Origin: Lusitaniella coriacea LEGE 07157
GTDB lineage: Bacteria; Cyanobacteriota; Cyanobacteriia; Cyanobacteriales; Spirulinaceae
Length of the DNA stretch: 64,000 nt
Direction: 5' to 3'
NCBI RefSeq assembly: GCF_015207425.1
Contig: NZ_JADEWZ010000014.1
Span: 1 to 64,000 of the forward strand
Of this stretch, positions 54,865 through 62,713 are shown in pieces; positions within the stretch are counted from its first letter, which is position 1; each line of letters starts with the position of its first letter. The position numbers were made by a program, and so were the translations under genes. The notes below the pieces were generated by a model, which saw only the letters and a list, made by a program, of their open reading frames with translations, had not been told where the DNA came from and did no database searches.

Positions 54865-55296
54865 ATGGCGAAAAAACCTAAAATTCGTGTCATCGCGTTG
54901 GGATTGATTCGGGACGAGAGCAGAATTTTTGTCTCCCAAGGTTACGATACCGCTAAACAGGAAACCTTTTATCGCGCGTTAGGGGGTGGCGTTGATTTTG
55001 TTGAAACCAGTTTAGCCGCAGTGCAACGGGAATTTCAAGAAGAAATGCAGGCAGAACTCACCAATCTCCGTTATTTAGGCTGTATTGAAAACATTTTCAC
55101 CTATAACGGCAAGCCCGGTCACGAAATCATTCAAACCTATCAGTGCGATTTTGTCGATCGCGCACTCTACGAACAAGACGAAATTGAGTTCGTTGAAGGA
55201 AGTACGAAGCGAAAAGCGGTTTGGATTGAAATCGAACGCTGCAAATCTGGGGAATTAACCCTAGTTCCTGCCCAATTCTTAAATTATTTAACCTAA
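54865..55296 (+). CDS. Nudix hydrolase
   Basis: 143 residues. The Nudix box is complete: GGVDFVETSLAAVQREFQEEM (G-x5-E-x7-REF-x-EE). The rest is the usual alpha/beta/alpha sandwich. Nudix enzymes cleave nucleoside diphosphates linked to other groups; the substrate cannot be told. It is a single gene followed by a dispersed repeat. Confidence 0.92.
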   Translation: MAKKPKIRVIALGLIRDESRIFVSQGYDTAKQETFYRALGGGVDFVETSLAAVQREFQEEMQAELTNLRYLGCIENIFTYNGKPGHEIIQTYQCDFVDRALYEQDEIEFVEGSTKRKAVWIEIERCKSGELTLVPAQFLNYLT

Positions 55297-55302
55297 CTTA
55301 TA

Positions 55303-55425
55303 CTTAATGTGTATTAGAAGCTAAAACCCTTACTCTACAGTAATTTCTTCTTACTCTTCCCTGTTCCCTGTTCCCTTGTCCTAGCAAGGCAACAGGGTGT
55401 TCACATCAGGCGTAACTTACAAGTT
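55303..55425. repeat. Dispersed repeat, copy 2
   Basis: Begins TATACTTAATGTGTATTAGA and ends TTCACATCAGGCGTAACTTA; the interior has TTCCCTGTTCCCTGTTCCC. Aligns end to end with 50604-50835, which carries an extra 100 bases inside. Confidence 0.75.
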
Positions 55426-55438
55426 ATGTTACTTGCAT

Positions 55439-56845
55439 TTAATTCGCCTCAAAACCTGCTAGTGCTTCTGTCGTAGCATAAAATTCATCCAAGGCTAATT
55501 CGTCGCGAACGTCGTAATGCGGTAAAGGATCGGAAGTATTTTTTATGGGTTCTTGTTTCGGTAAAGACAGTAAATTGTGTCTTGGATTTTCGTACGCGAT
55601 CGCGAGGACAACATTTAGAGTATCTAAAAAGCGAATAAGCCACTGACACTCCGACATCGATCGCGCTTCATTCTGTTGAATTAAATCAACCATACAAGTA
55701 ATTAAGTGGTTGTAGCTATCATTACAAATGAGGAGAATTTTCAGCACCACAACCGTCCAAGTTAAATAGTTTTTCTGAACGGCTAAAATTGTTGCGGGAT
55801 TGCTGGGATTGGAAAAATTTGGTTTGGTTAAGTACTCGATCAAACGGTTACAAGTTCTCAAAAGGAGATAGTCATCCCAGGGACGCTCGTCATGCTCTTC
55901 ATAGAGGGTTGCTAAAAATTCGCTCAAACCGGCTTCAAGCCAGGTCGGTAATATATTCTGTTTGTGCAAAGAGTATTTCAGGTAATTCAAAATGCTCTTT
56001 TTTAAGTCTTTATAGCGAATTCCTTCAACCTGCTTGAGAAAAATATTCGCAAGGTTTTTGTAATTGAGATTTTTTCTGCCGCTTAAGGTTTTTTGAATTA
56101 AATTTAGAATTTCCGGAGTCAGGGTTGTTGGATTTTTCCGAACTTGTTTCTTAGGAGCAGACAGTTGGGAGTAAACAAAATACATCGCCAAGTCAAATTT
56201 GAATTGCTCTTTGATTTGCTTGGACAGAGATTTTGCTGCTGCTCTGTGTTCTTTGATATTACTTGTATTGTTGGCTTGATGTTTTACTAAGTAATAAGAA
56301 TAGCGATTAGTCCACTGTTTCTCTGCACCTTGAGATGAAGTGGAAAGTTTTTCTGAGACAACATCTTGAGCGATTAAACTTTGAAGCGTTTGATATTGTT
56401 CGCTTTCTACAAAGATTTTAAGCCACGTTTTTATTTTTTGTGTAAACGAGCAATTCTTAGGGTCGATATAGCCAGCTTCGGGAAGCAATTCCACCAGCAA
56501 CTTAGAATGATAAATCTTCTCTTTGCTCGCAGACCAATTGTTTATCAGAATATAGCAAGAACGATTTAAAGTATTTAAGAACTCTTCTTTACGATCGAAT
56601 GCCACTAAATCCAATAAAGCTTGCTCGACCGCGCCATCTAAAGAATGACGTTGCAGAAAAAATATATTTTTAAAGTATTGGAGAACTCGTTGGGGAGAAT
56701 ATTGCCGAACAGCAGAAATGAAGAAATGACAAATTACTTCAGAAGGCTCGCTACCTTGAGATTCGCGCTCTGGAGAAAAGGCTTGGAATCGCGTTTTAGA
56801 ATTTTGGATTGCGGTCGGCTGACCGAGTTCATGAAAGTTTTGCAT
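55439..56845 (-). CDS. Uncharacterised helical protein
   Basis: 468 residues; not recognised. It is predicted almost entirely helical, with many Leu/Lys/Asn residues (LQYFKNIFFLQRHSLDGAVEQALLDLVAF; AEKQWTNRYSYYLVKHQ; AAKSLSKQIKEQFKFDLAMYFVYSQL). No signal peptide, transmembrane span or catalytic motif is evident. The C-terminus is acidic (LPHYDVRDELALDEFYATTEALAGFE). Length and codon use fit a real gene, and the upstream 488-base space is long enough for its own promoter. It could be a scaffolding or regulatory protein. Confidence 0.75.
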   Translation of the reverse strand: MQNFHELGQPTAIQNSKTRFQAFSPERESQGSEPSEVICHFFISAVRQYSPQRVLQYFKNIFFLQRHSLDGAVEQALLDLVAFDRKEEFLNTLNRSCYILINNWSASKEKIYHSKLLVELLPEAGYIDPKNCSFTQKIKTWLKIFVESEQYQTLQSLIAQDVVSEKLSTSSQGAEKQWTNRYSYYLVKHQANNTSNIKEHRAAAKSLSKQIKEQFKFDLAMYFVYSQLSAPKKQVRKNPTTLTPEILNLIQKTLSGRKNLNYKNLANIFLKQVEGIRYKDLKKSILNYLKYSLHKQNILPTWLEAGLSEFLATLYEEHDERPWDDYLLLRTCNRLIEYLTKPNFSNPSNPATILAVQKNYLTWTVVVLKILLICNDSYNHLITCMVDLIQQNEARSMSECQWLIRFLDTLNVVLAIAYENPRHNLLSLPKQEPIKNTSDPLPHYDVRDELALDEFYATTEALAGFEAN

Positions 56846-57333
56846 GGGGCAATTTCGATCTTGAATATCTATTTTGAGATATACGTTCTATCTTTTTCCT
56901 GTTTGAGTTGCTTACCCATTCTACTGCCTGCGATCGCGCGATCGCGTGAAGTTTTTACAAACAACACAATAACTTTGATTAACCGTAAAGATTCGATGAA
57001 CCGAACCTAATTTTTCATTCTTTGTAGTAAAATAGAACACAGTTTTTTTGACACTAATTTCACCACAACCGCTCGGTTTGTCGAGTCGATTGAAAGGAAT
57101 TCAGCTCAAACTGTATTGATTACCCTTCAGTAGCGCTCTAATACTCTGCTACAACAAGCTTGCACCCTATTCCGGAAAAGATTGCCCAACATCTCCATTT
57201 TTGGGAAAATCTGACTAGATGTTCTTCGTCGCGCGATCGGACGGCTGTCCATTCTGTCTACTACCGTGTCAAACTCATTCCATTAACGGAGTATCGTAAA
57301 ACTATAGAACCCCTCCGCAATTTCAACCAAACC
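56846..57333. other. Divergent upstream region between the helical protein and acyl-activating enzyme
   Basis: No gene called. Contains a doubled HIP1 (GCGATCGCGCGATCGCG at about 56930-56946) and A/T-rich stretches (56860-56890, 57005-57050) with TTGACA-type and TAGTAAAAT-type promoter words. The frame that continues the acyl-activating gene upstream of 57334 has no family resemblance. Confidence 0.4.
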
Positions 57334-59280
57334 ATGAGCCAAACTCCCTCCTTCCCCAAACCCTCCCTCGATTTTCCCAATATCGACTACACCTCAGTTC
57401 AATCCCTACCCGAACTCTGGGCAATTGCGAGCAAAACCTTTGGGTCAACCCTCGCACTCCACGACCCCCACAGCACACCAGAAGTTTTAATCTCTTACAG
57501 ACAGCTCTATCAATCGATTCACCAATTTGCCGCCGGACTGCAATCGATTGGGGTTAAAGCTAACGAAAAAATAGCCCTCTTCGCGGACAACAGTCCCCGT
57601 TGGTTCATTGCCGACCAAGGCATTATGACCGCAGGAGCTGCTAATGTCGTGCGTTCCGGTCAAGCAGAACGCCAAGAACTCCTCTATATCTACGGCGACA
57701 GCGACAGCACCTATTTAATTGTCGAAAACCTCAAAACCCTCAACAAACTGCGACCAGAACTTGACGATTTGCCCATCAATTCCGTAATCGTCCTTTCCGA
57801 TGAAGCAATTAATTTAGACGAACCGCTTCGAGTCCTCAACTTCCAACAGTTGATGGAACGGGGGGAAAACGCCACCTTGCACCTGGTTCCCCAAACCCTA
57901 GACACCCTGGCAACGCTCCTTTATACCTCTGGAACCACAGGTAAACCCAAAGGCGTGATGCTTGCTCACGGTAACTTCCTGCACCAAATGTCAGGAGCTA
58001 AAAAAGTCATTCGTCCGGATGTAGGCGATCGCGCCCTGAGCATTTTACCCAGTTGGCACGCCTACGAACGCACCGTTGAATACTATCTCCTCTCTCAAGG
58101 TTGCGCGCAAATTTACACCAACATTCGCTACTTCAAACAAGACCTCAAAACCCACAAACCTAACTATATGGTGGGCGTACCGCGCCTCTGGGAGTCGATT
58201 TATGAAGGCGTACAGAAGCAATTTCGCGAACAACCCCCCACCAAACAGCGCCTCGTTAACTTCTTCCTCAACTGTTCGCAAACATACGTTGTTGCCAAGC
58301 GGATTGCCAATGAATTGAGCCTGGAACATCGCCATCCTTCCAGTTCCCAACGCTTGCGCGCCCGCGCGAAATCCGTCCTCCTTGCACCCTTACACGCCCT
58401 AGGGGAGCTGATCGTGTATAAAAAAGTTCGCGCGGCAACAGGCGGACAAATTAAATGTTTAATTAGCGGTGGCGGTTCCCTTGCCAGACACCTCGATACT
58501 TTTTATGAAATTGTTAATGTCCCCCTCTTGGTGGGCTACGGACTGACCGAAACTTCCCCGATTACCAACGTCCGCCGCCCCGAACGCAATCTTCGCGGGT
58601 CTTCAGGTCCCCCCCTGCCCCTCACCGAAATTCGCATTGTAGAACCGACAACGCGCCAAACCCTACCTCAAGGAGAACAGGGACTGGTGTTGATTCGCGG
58701 TCCCCAAGTGATGCAAGGATATTACAAAAAACCCGAAGCCACGGCTAAGGCAATCGATCCGGAGGGATGGTTTGATAGCGGCGATTTGGGATGGGTGACC
58801 CAGAAAAAAGACTTGGTTTTGACGGGACGCGCCAAGGATACGATCGTGCTGAGTAATGGGGAAAATATCGAGCCGCAGCCCATTGAGGATGCTTGCGTTC
58901 GCAGTCCCTTTATCGACCAAATCATGGTGGTGGGTCAAGACCAAAAATCTATTGGTGCATTGATCGTGCCGAATCTCGACGCGCTGCAACAATGGGCGAG
59001 GGAAAAAAATCTTGGATTGCAAATCCCGATAGAGGGGGAAACCGAACGAAAGGATTTAGATGATGGGGCAATTCAGAAACTCTTTCGGGAAGAAATTAAG
59101 CGGGAGGTGCAAAATCGACCGGGATATCGCTCAGACGATCGCATTGCTGATTTCCGCACGATCTTAGAGCCGTTTACCATTGAAAATGGCTTGATGACGC
59201 AAACCTTAAAAATTCGCCGTCCCGTTGTTCGCGATCGGTATCGCGGTATTATTGACGAGATATTTGAGAAAAATCGCTAA
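57334..59280 (+). CDS. aas: Long-chain acyl-ACP/acyl-CoA synthetase
   Basis: 648 residues from the ATG at 57334. Cyanobacteria use Aas to activate free fatty acids with ATP and attach them to ACP for membrane lipid recycling. AMP-binding signature LYTSGTTGKPKGVMLAHG (about 195-212), GYGLTETSPITNV (A5 motif), GWFDSGDLGWV and KDTIVLSNGENIEP (A8/A10 region). FPNIDYTSVQSLPELWAIASKTFG is the cyanobacterial Aas N-terminus, supporting this start. The protein is soluble and membrane-associated. Confidence 0.93.
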   Translation: MSQTPSFPKPSLDFPNIDYTSVQSLPELWAIASKTFGSTLALHDPHSTPEVLISYRQLYQSIHQFAAGLQSIGVKANEKIALFADNSPRWFIADQGIMTAGAANVVRSGQAERQELLYIYGDSDSTYLIVENLKTLNKLRPELDDLPINSVIVLSDEAINLDEPLRVLNFQQLMERGENATLHLVPQTLDTLATLLYTSGTTGKPKGVMLAHGNFLHQMSGAKKVIRPDVGDRALSILPSWHAYERTVEYYLLSQGCAQIYTNIRYFKQDLKTHKPNYMVGVPRLWESIYEGVQKQFREQPPTKQRLVNFFLNCSQTYVVAKRIANELSLEHRHPSSSQRLRARAKSVLLAPLHALGELIVYKKVRAATGGQIKCLISGGGSLARHLDTFYEIVNVPLLVGYGLTETSPITNVRRPERNLRGSSGPPLPLTEIRIVEPTTRQTLPQGEQGLVLIRGPQVMQGYYKKPEATAKAIDPEGWFDSGDLGWVTQKKDLVLTGRAKDTIVLSNGENIEPQPIEDACVRSPFIDQIMVVGQDQKSIGALIVPNLDALQQWAREKNLGLQIPIEGETERKDLDDGAIQKLFREEIKREVQNRPGYRSDDRIADFRTILEPFTIENGLMTQTLKIRRPVVRDRYRGIIDEIFEKNR

Positions 59281-59313
59281 CGGTCGTGCTAGACCAATAG
59301 CTTTGTTCTGAAG

Positions 59314-59414
59314 ATATAGCAATTCTCGCTTCTGCAAGGTACATCTTTTACTGCCTACTGCCTACTGCCTCAAGCTTAAAGCTTTGTACCTCACCCAACT
59401 GAGAAACGCTATAT
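59314..59414. repeat. MITE-like palindromic element after the acyl-activating gene
   Basis: About 100 bases with terminal inverted repeats of about 30: the left end ATATAGCAATTCTCGCTTC ... AAGGTACA and the right end TGTACCTCACCC ... GAGAAACGCTATAT. The interior has ACTGCCTACTGCCTACTGCC and an AGCTTAAAGCT palindrome. Confidence 0.75.
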
Positions 59415-59487
59415 TGTGTTTGCTGTGATTGCCCCGTGCGGCTTGTTAAGGGAAAATGACTAACGATCGATAGAGGATATTAAATTA

Positions 59488-59925
59488 ATGGATGAAGCTC
59501 AATCAAACTTACTGCTAAAACGCCCAGTCGTCCTGAAAGTGGTTGTTACGCCTCGTTGGAAGGAAGAGGTACAACGACAACTGCAAACTCAGATGAATCA
59601 GATTGATTCTCAATTGCAACAACTCGATATGCAGGGACAGCGCGCGATCGCGGAAATTCAAAAGCAAAATCCTCCCCAATCGAGCCAACAAATCGAAAGT
59701 GTTAACACTCAAGTTAATCAGAAAAGAAGCGAATTACTAGAGCAAAAAAATCAATTTCTTCAGCAGTTGCAACAGGTTCAATTACTCGAACTCGAACAAG
59801 AGGTTCCCCAAGGACAACTTGATAGCTTTTTCCGAGTTGAAGTGGGAGATAACCTTGTCAAAAAAATGAACGTTGAGGTTCTCGTTCGTGATGGCGTTGT
59901 TGAGGAAATTCGAGGAGAGATTTAA
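59488..59925 (+). CDS. YlqD-like coiled-coil protein
   Basis: 145 residues. VVLKVVVTPRWKEEVQRQLQ at the start, a Gln-rich coiled coil (residues 25-105) and LDSFFRVEVGDNLVKKMNVEVLVRDGVVEEIRGEI at the end match the YlqD family. The conserved ends form a small beta domain; the middle is Q/L-rich. The function is not known. HIP1-bearing codons are within the coiled coil. Confidence 0.85.
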   Translation: MDEAQSNLLLKRPVVLKVVVTPRWKEEVQRQLQTQMNQIDSQLQQLDMQGQRAIAEIQKQNPPQSSQQIESVNTQVNQKRSELLEQKNQFLQQLQQVQLLELEQEVPQGQLDSFFRVEVGDNLVKKMNVEVLVRDGVVEEIRGEI

Positions 59926-60229
59926 AAGCAGTTAAAGCAAAAAGCAGGAGGCAGAGGGCAGGGGGCAGAAGGGGAAAGCTTGAGGTGTCAAGGTTTAAGC
60001 TTTTGCTGTTTTCCTAAACGTTCCGGCGACTGCTATAAAATAACGTCAATTTGGAAAGCCGTTAGGGTGGGTTGTAGAGAGGCAGTGTTTTTGGCTCGCA
60101 ACCTGCCCAATTTTGCGGGGGTTTATCGCACAGCTCGGTTTTGTACGTTTAGAGCGACACGGAGACGCGGGGGATTTTTATAAATGGGCAATTTGAAGGA
60201 TTTGACATGACTGAATGCTCGCGCGAAAA
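59926..60229. other. Intergenic space between convergent genes, with short G-rich repeats
   Basis: About 300 bases between two convergent genes. Near the left end GGCAGAGGGCAGGGGGCAGA is a short tandem repeat. An AAGCTT...AAGCTT inverted pair lies at 59978-60003. I see no gene or terminator with a T tract. Confidence 0.5.
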
Positions 60230-60721
60230 TTACTGCAATCCCTTGGCTTTTCGTTGCTCTTCTCTTTCTTTTTCTTCCTCTTTCATTTGCTTCTTTTTCT
60301 CTTCCCAAAATCGCCCCAGGAACATGGGACTCATTGTTGCGAGAGCGGTGATAAAAATAATAATAAATCCGGCAAACAAGCCAACCCCTTCAGCGTCATT
60401 AGTGCGAGGAATATAGCCATAATTAACATTAAACGAGGTAAAAAAGCCGATAACAATCCCAGCACCCCAAAACACTCTCAGAATCCAAGGAAGAATGAAG
60501 TCCATTTCACTACCGCTATCTGGATTCGAGCGAAACCCTCGCCAAATTCTAATGGTGTTGAAACTCAAACCCAAAATCATTAATGAACCCACTAGCGACA
60601 TTCCTTGAACGACTCCCGTAGCGTTCGCTCCGCCCAAGGTTGCTACCATCCCAAAGTAGGTTGTGATTGCGTCCCAAATAGTTCCAACCATAAAGACGAA
60701 AATTAACAGGATTTTGAACAT
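60230..60721 (-). CDS. Small integral membrane protein
   Basis: 163 residues with four hydrophobic spans (about residues 3-25, 37-58, 74-95 and 112-135) and a long charged C-terminal helix (RFWEEKKKQMKEEEKEREEQRKAKG). The pattern resembles cyanobacterial membrane proteins of unknown role. No known family recognised. Same strand as the malic enzyme, 140 bases downstream of it, so a shared transcript is possible. Confidence 0.75.
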   Translation of the reverse strand: MFKILLIFVFMVGTIWDAITTYFGMVATLGGANATGVVQGMSLVGSLMILGLSFNTIRIWRGFRSNPDSGSEMDFILPWILRVFWGAGIVIGFFTSFNVNYGYIPRTNDAEGVGLFAGFIIIFITALATMSPMFLGRFWEEKKKQMKEEEKEREEQRKAKGLQ

Positions 60722-60859
60722 TATTTAATACTCCAGATAGATGCAAAAAATAAAGGAATGGGGGAGAAAAATAGCGATCGCGGTTTTTCCTGAAAACCCA
60801 ATCTTAAATAAGGGTAAAGCATTAAGGAAACAATAGAACGCGATCGCGCGGGAATTCCT

Positions 60860-62251
60860 TTAAATTCTTGCAACCCCATCTTTTCGCGCTGCGGTTTGCA
60901 CCGCCGCCGCCACCGCAGGAGCAACGCGAGGATCGAAGACGGAGGGGATAATGTGTTCTGGGTTCAACTCCTCTGGTTGGATCAGGTTCGCGATCGCGTT
61001 TGCCGCTTCTAAGCACATATTTGTGGTAATCGCCGACGCGCGACAATCCAACGCACCTCGGAACACGCCGGGAAAGGCAAGAACGTTATTAATTTGGTTA
61101 GCGTAATCGCTGCGTCCGGTGGCAATGACCGCAACATCATTTTTGACCAATTCCGGTTGAATTTCGGGGATGGGGTTCGACATTGCCATGACAATCGGAT
61201 CCGTTGCCATTGAGCGAACCATTGTGGGGGTGACAACGCCGGGAGCGCTCACGCCAATGAAAATATCCGCGCCTTTGAGGGCATCCGCGAGGGTTCCGCT
61301 CGTTTCTGTGGCAAATTCCTGTTTTTGGGGGTTTAAATCCTGACGCTGGGTGGAGAGAATCCCTTTACGATCGCAGAGCCAGATCGTTTGAGCGCCCGCT
61401 TGTTGAAGGAGACGCGCGATCGCGACCCCCGCAGCCCCCGCCCCATTAATAACAATTTTCACCTCTTGCAGGGCTTTTTTGACCAAAATCAGGGCATTTC
61501 GCAGAGCGGCAAAAGTGACGATCGCGGTTCCATTTTGATCGTCGTGAAACACCGGAATATCGATTTCTTCGCTGAGTCGCCGTTCGATCTCAAAACAGCG
61601 CGGCGCGCTAATATCTTCGAGGTTTACGCCGCCAAAAACTGGGGCAATATGTTTGACGGTTTTGATGATTTCTTCTGTGTCCTGGGTGTCGAGACAGAGG
61701 GGAAAAGCATCGATTCCCGCAAACTCTTTGAATAACATGGCTTTGCCCTCCATCACGGGGAGCGCCGCTTCTGCGCCCAAATTGCCCAATCCCAACACCG
61801 CACTACCATCGCTGACGATTGCAACCATATTGCTCTTCACCGTGAGGGAAAAGACTTTTGCGGGATCTTCCGCGATCGCGCGGCAAACTCTTCCCACACC
61901 GGGAGTGTACGCCATCGCCAAGTCCGACTGTCGCGTGAGGGCAATGCGACTTTGAACGCTAATTTTCCCGCCCTGATGCAACGCAAACGTGCGATCGTAA
62001 AATTCGAGAACGTTTACCTCCCGAATCTCTTTAATCGCCGAAATAATCTCATCCGCGTGTTCGCTACTCGACGCATCCACCGTCACTTCGCGCAGGGAAA
62101 CCTTGCGGGTTTGTTCGAGGAGTTTAATATCACCCAAATTACCACCACATTGCGCGATCGCGTTCGTTACTCGCGCCAGCATTCCCGCCTGATTGGGAAC
62201 TTCCAAACGAATACTTAAACTAAAGCTAGGATTAGGAGTAAGGTTGACCAT
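60860..62251 (-). CDS. Malic enzyme with N-terminal ACT domain
   Basis: 463 residues. It oxidatively decarboxylates malate to pyruvate with NAD(P)+. An ACT domain at residues 10-85 (LSIRLEVPNQAGMLARVTNAIAQCGGNLGDIKLLEQT) precedes the malic domain: YTPGVGRVCRAIAE, SDGSAVLGLGNLGAEAALPVMEGKAMLFKEFAGIDAFPLCL and IPVFHDDQNGTAIV (metal-binding Asp-Asp). The NAD-binding domain has INGAGAAGVAIARLLQ. The ACT domain suggests allosteric control by a small ligand, perhaps an amino acid. It starts 460 bases from the divergent kinase gene. Confidence 0.95.
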   Translation of the reverse strand: MVNLTPNPSFSLSIRLEVPNQAGMLARVTNAIAQCGGNLGDIKLLEQTRKVSLREVTVDASSSEHADEIISAIKEIREVNVLEFYDRTFALHQGGKISVQSRIALTRQSDLAMAYTPGVGRVCRAIAEDPAKVFSLTVKSNMVAIVSDGSAVLGLGNLGAEAALPVMEGKAMLFKEFAGIDAFPLCLDTQDTEEIIKTVKHIAPVFGGVNLEDISAPRCFEIERRLSEEIDIPVFHDDQNGTAIVTFAALRNALILVKKALQEVKIVINGAGAAGVAIARLLQQAGAQTIWLCDRKGILSTQRQDLNPQKQEFATETSGTLADALKGADIFIGVSAPGVVTPTMVRSMATDPIVMAMSNPIPEIQPELVKNDVAVIATGRSDYANQINNVLAFPGVFRGALDCRASAITTNMCLEAANAIANLIQPEELNPEHIIPSVFDPRVAPAVAAAVQTAARKDGVARI

Positions 62252-62713
62252 CTATTTCTGGATTATTGGATTGTTCTTGTCACCACTGTATTTGACTCAT
62301 GAATTACGCTTAATGCGGATTAGGAGCTTCAAACCCACATTCTACTGTATCTATTCTCCCCTCTCCCAAAGTTGGGAGAGGGGCTGGGGGTGAGGGCTTT
62401 CAAGGCTTCGGGGTAATATACATCAGACGTGAATTATATGGCACGGGTTGACGGAGAGAGACATAGAAAGGGGATGGATTAAGACGACTCTGAGTACGGA
62501 ACAAAAGCTGTAGCGAGTCGCATGGGTAGGTTGGGTAGAATGAAATGAAACCCAACATTTGCGAGACTTCCACCTAACTTTGTTGGGTTTCGCGCTTCGC
62601 TCAACGCCAACCTACAAAAAAATGAGGTTTGAAGAGCGCTGCTTTACTCCCTACGTTCTTGGCAGTTTGAGGAAACAACCCATTCCTAATTAAGCGAAAT
62701 TTGGAACTCTATC
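62252..62713. other. 462-base gene-free stretch made of dispersed repeats
   Basis: Left part (62301-62440) is a diverged copy of the TACTTAATG...CATCAGGCG repeat, here interrupted by the CCCCTCTCCCAA/TTGGGAGAGGGG hairpin (62352-62380). The right part holds a palindromic element at 62526-62615. The last 100 bases carry the kinase promoter; no gene is seen. Confidence 0.7.
62526..62615. repeat. Nested palindromic element GTAGGTTGGG ... GCCAACCTAC
   Basis: Outer arms GTAGGTTGG at 62526-62534 and CCAACCTAC at 62607-62615; inner arms AAACCCAACA (62548-62557) and TGTTGGGTTT (62581-62590). The whole can fold as a two-step hairpin of about 90 bases. Similar elements are common in cyanobacterial genomes. 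Confidence 0.75.
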
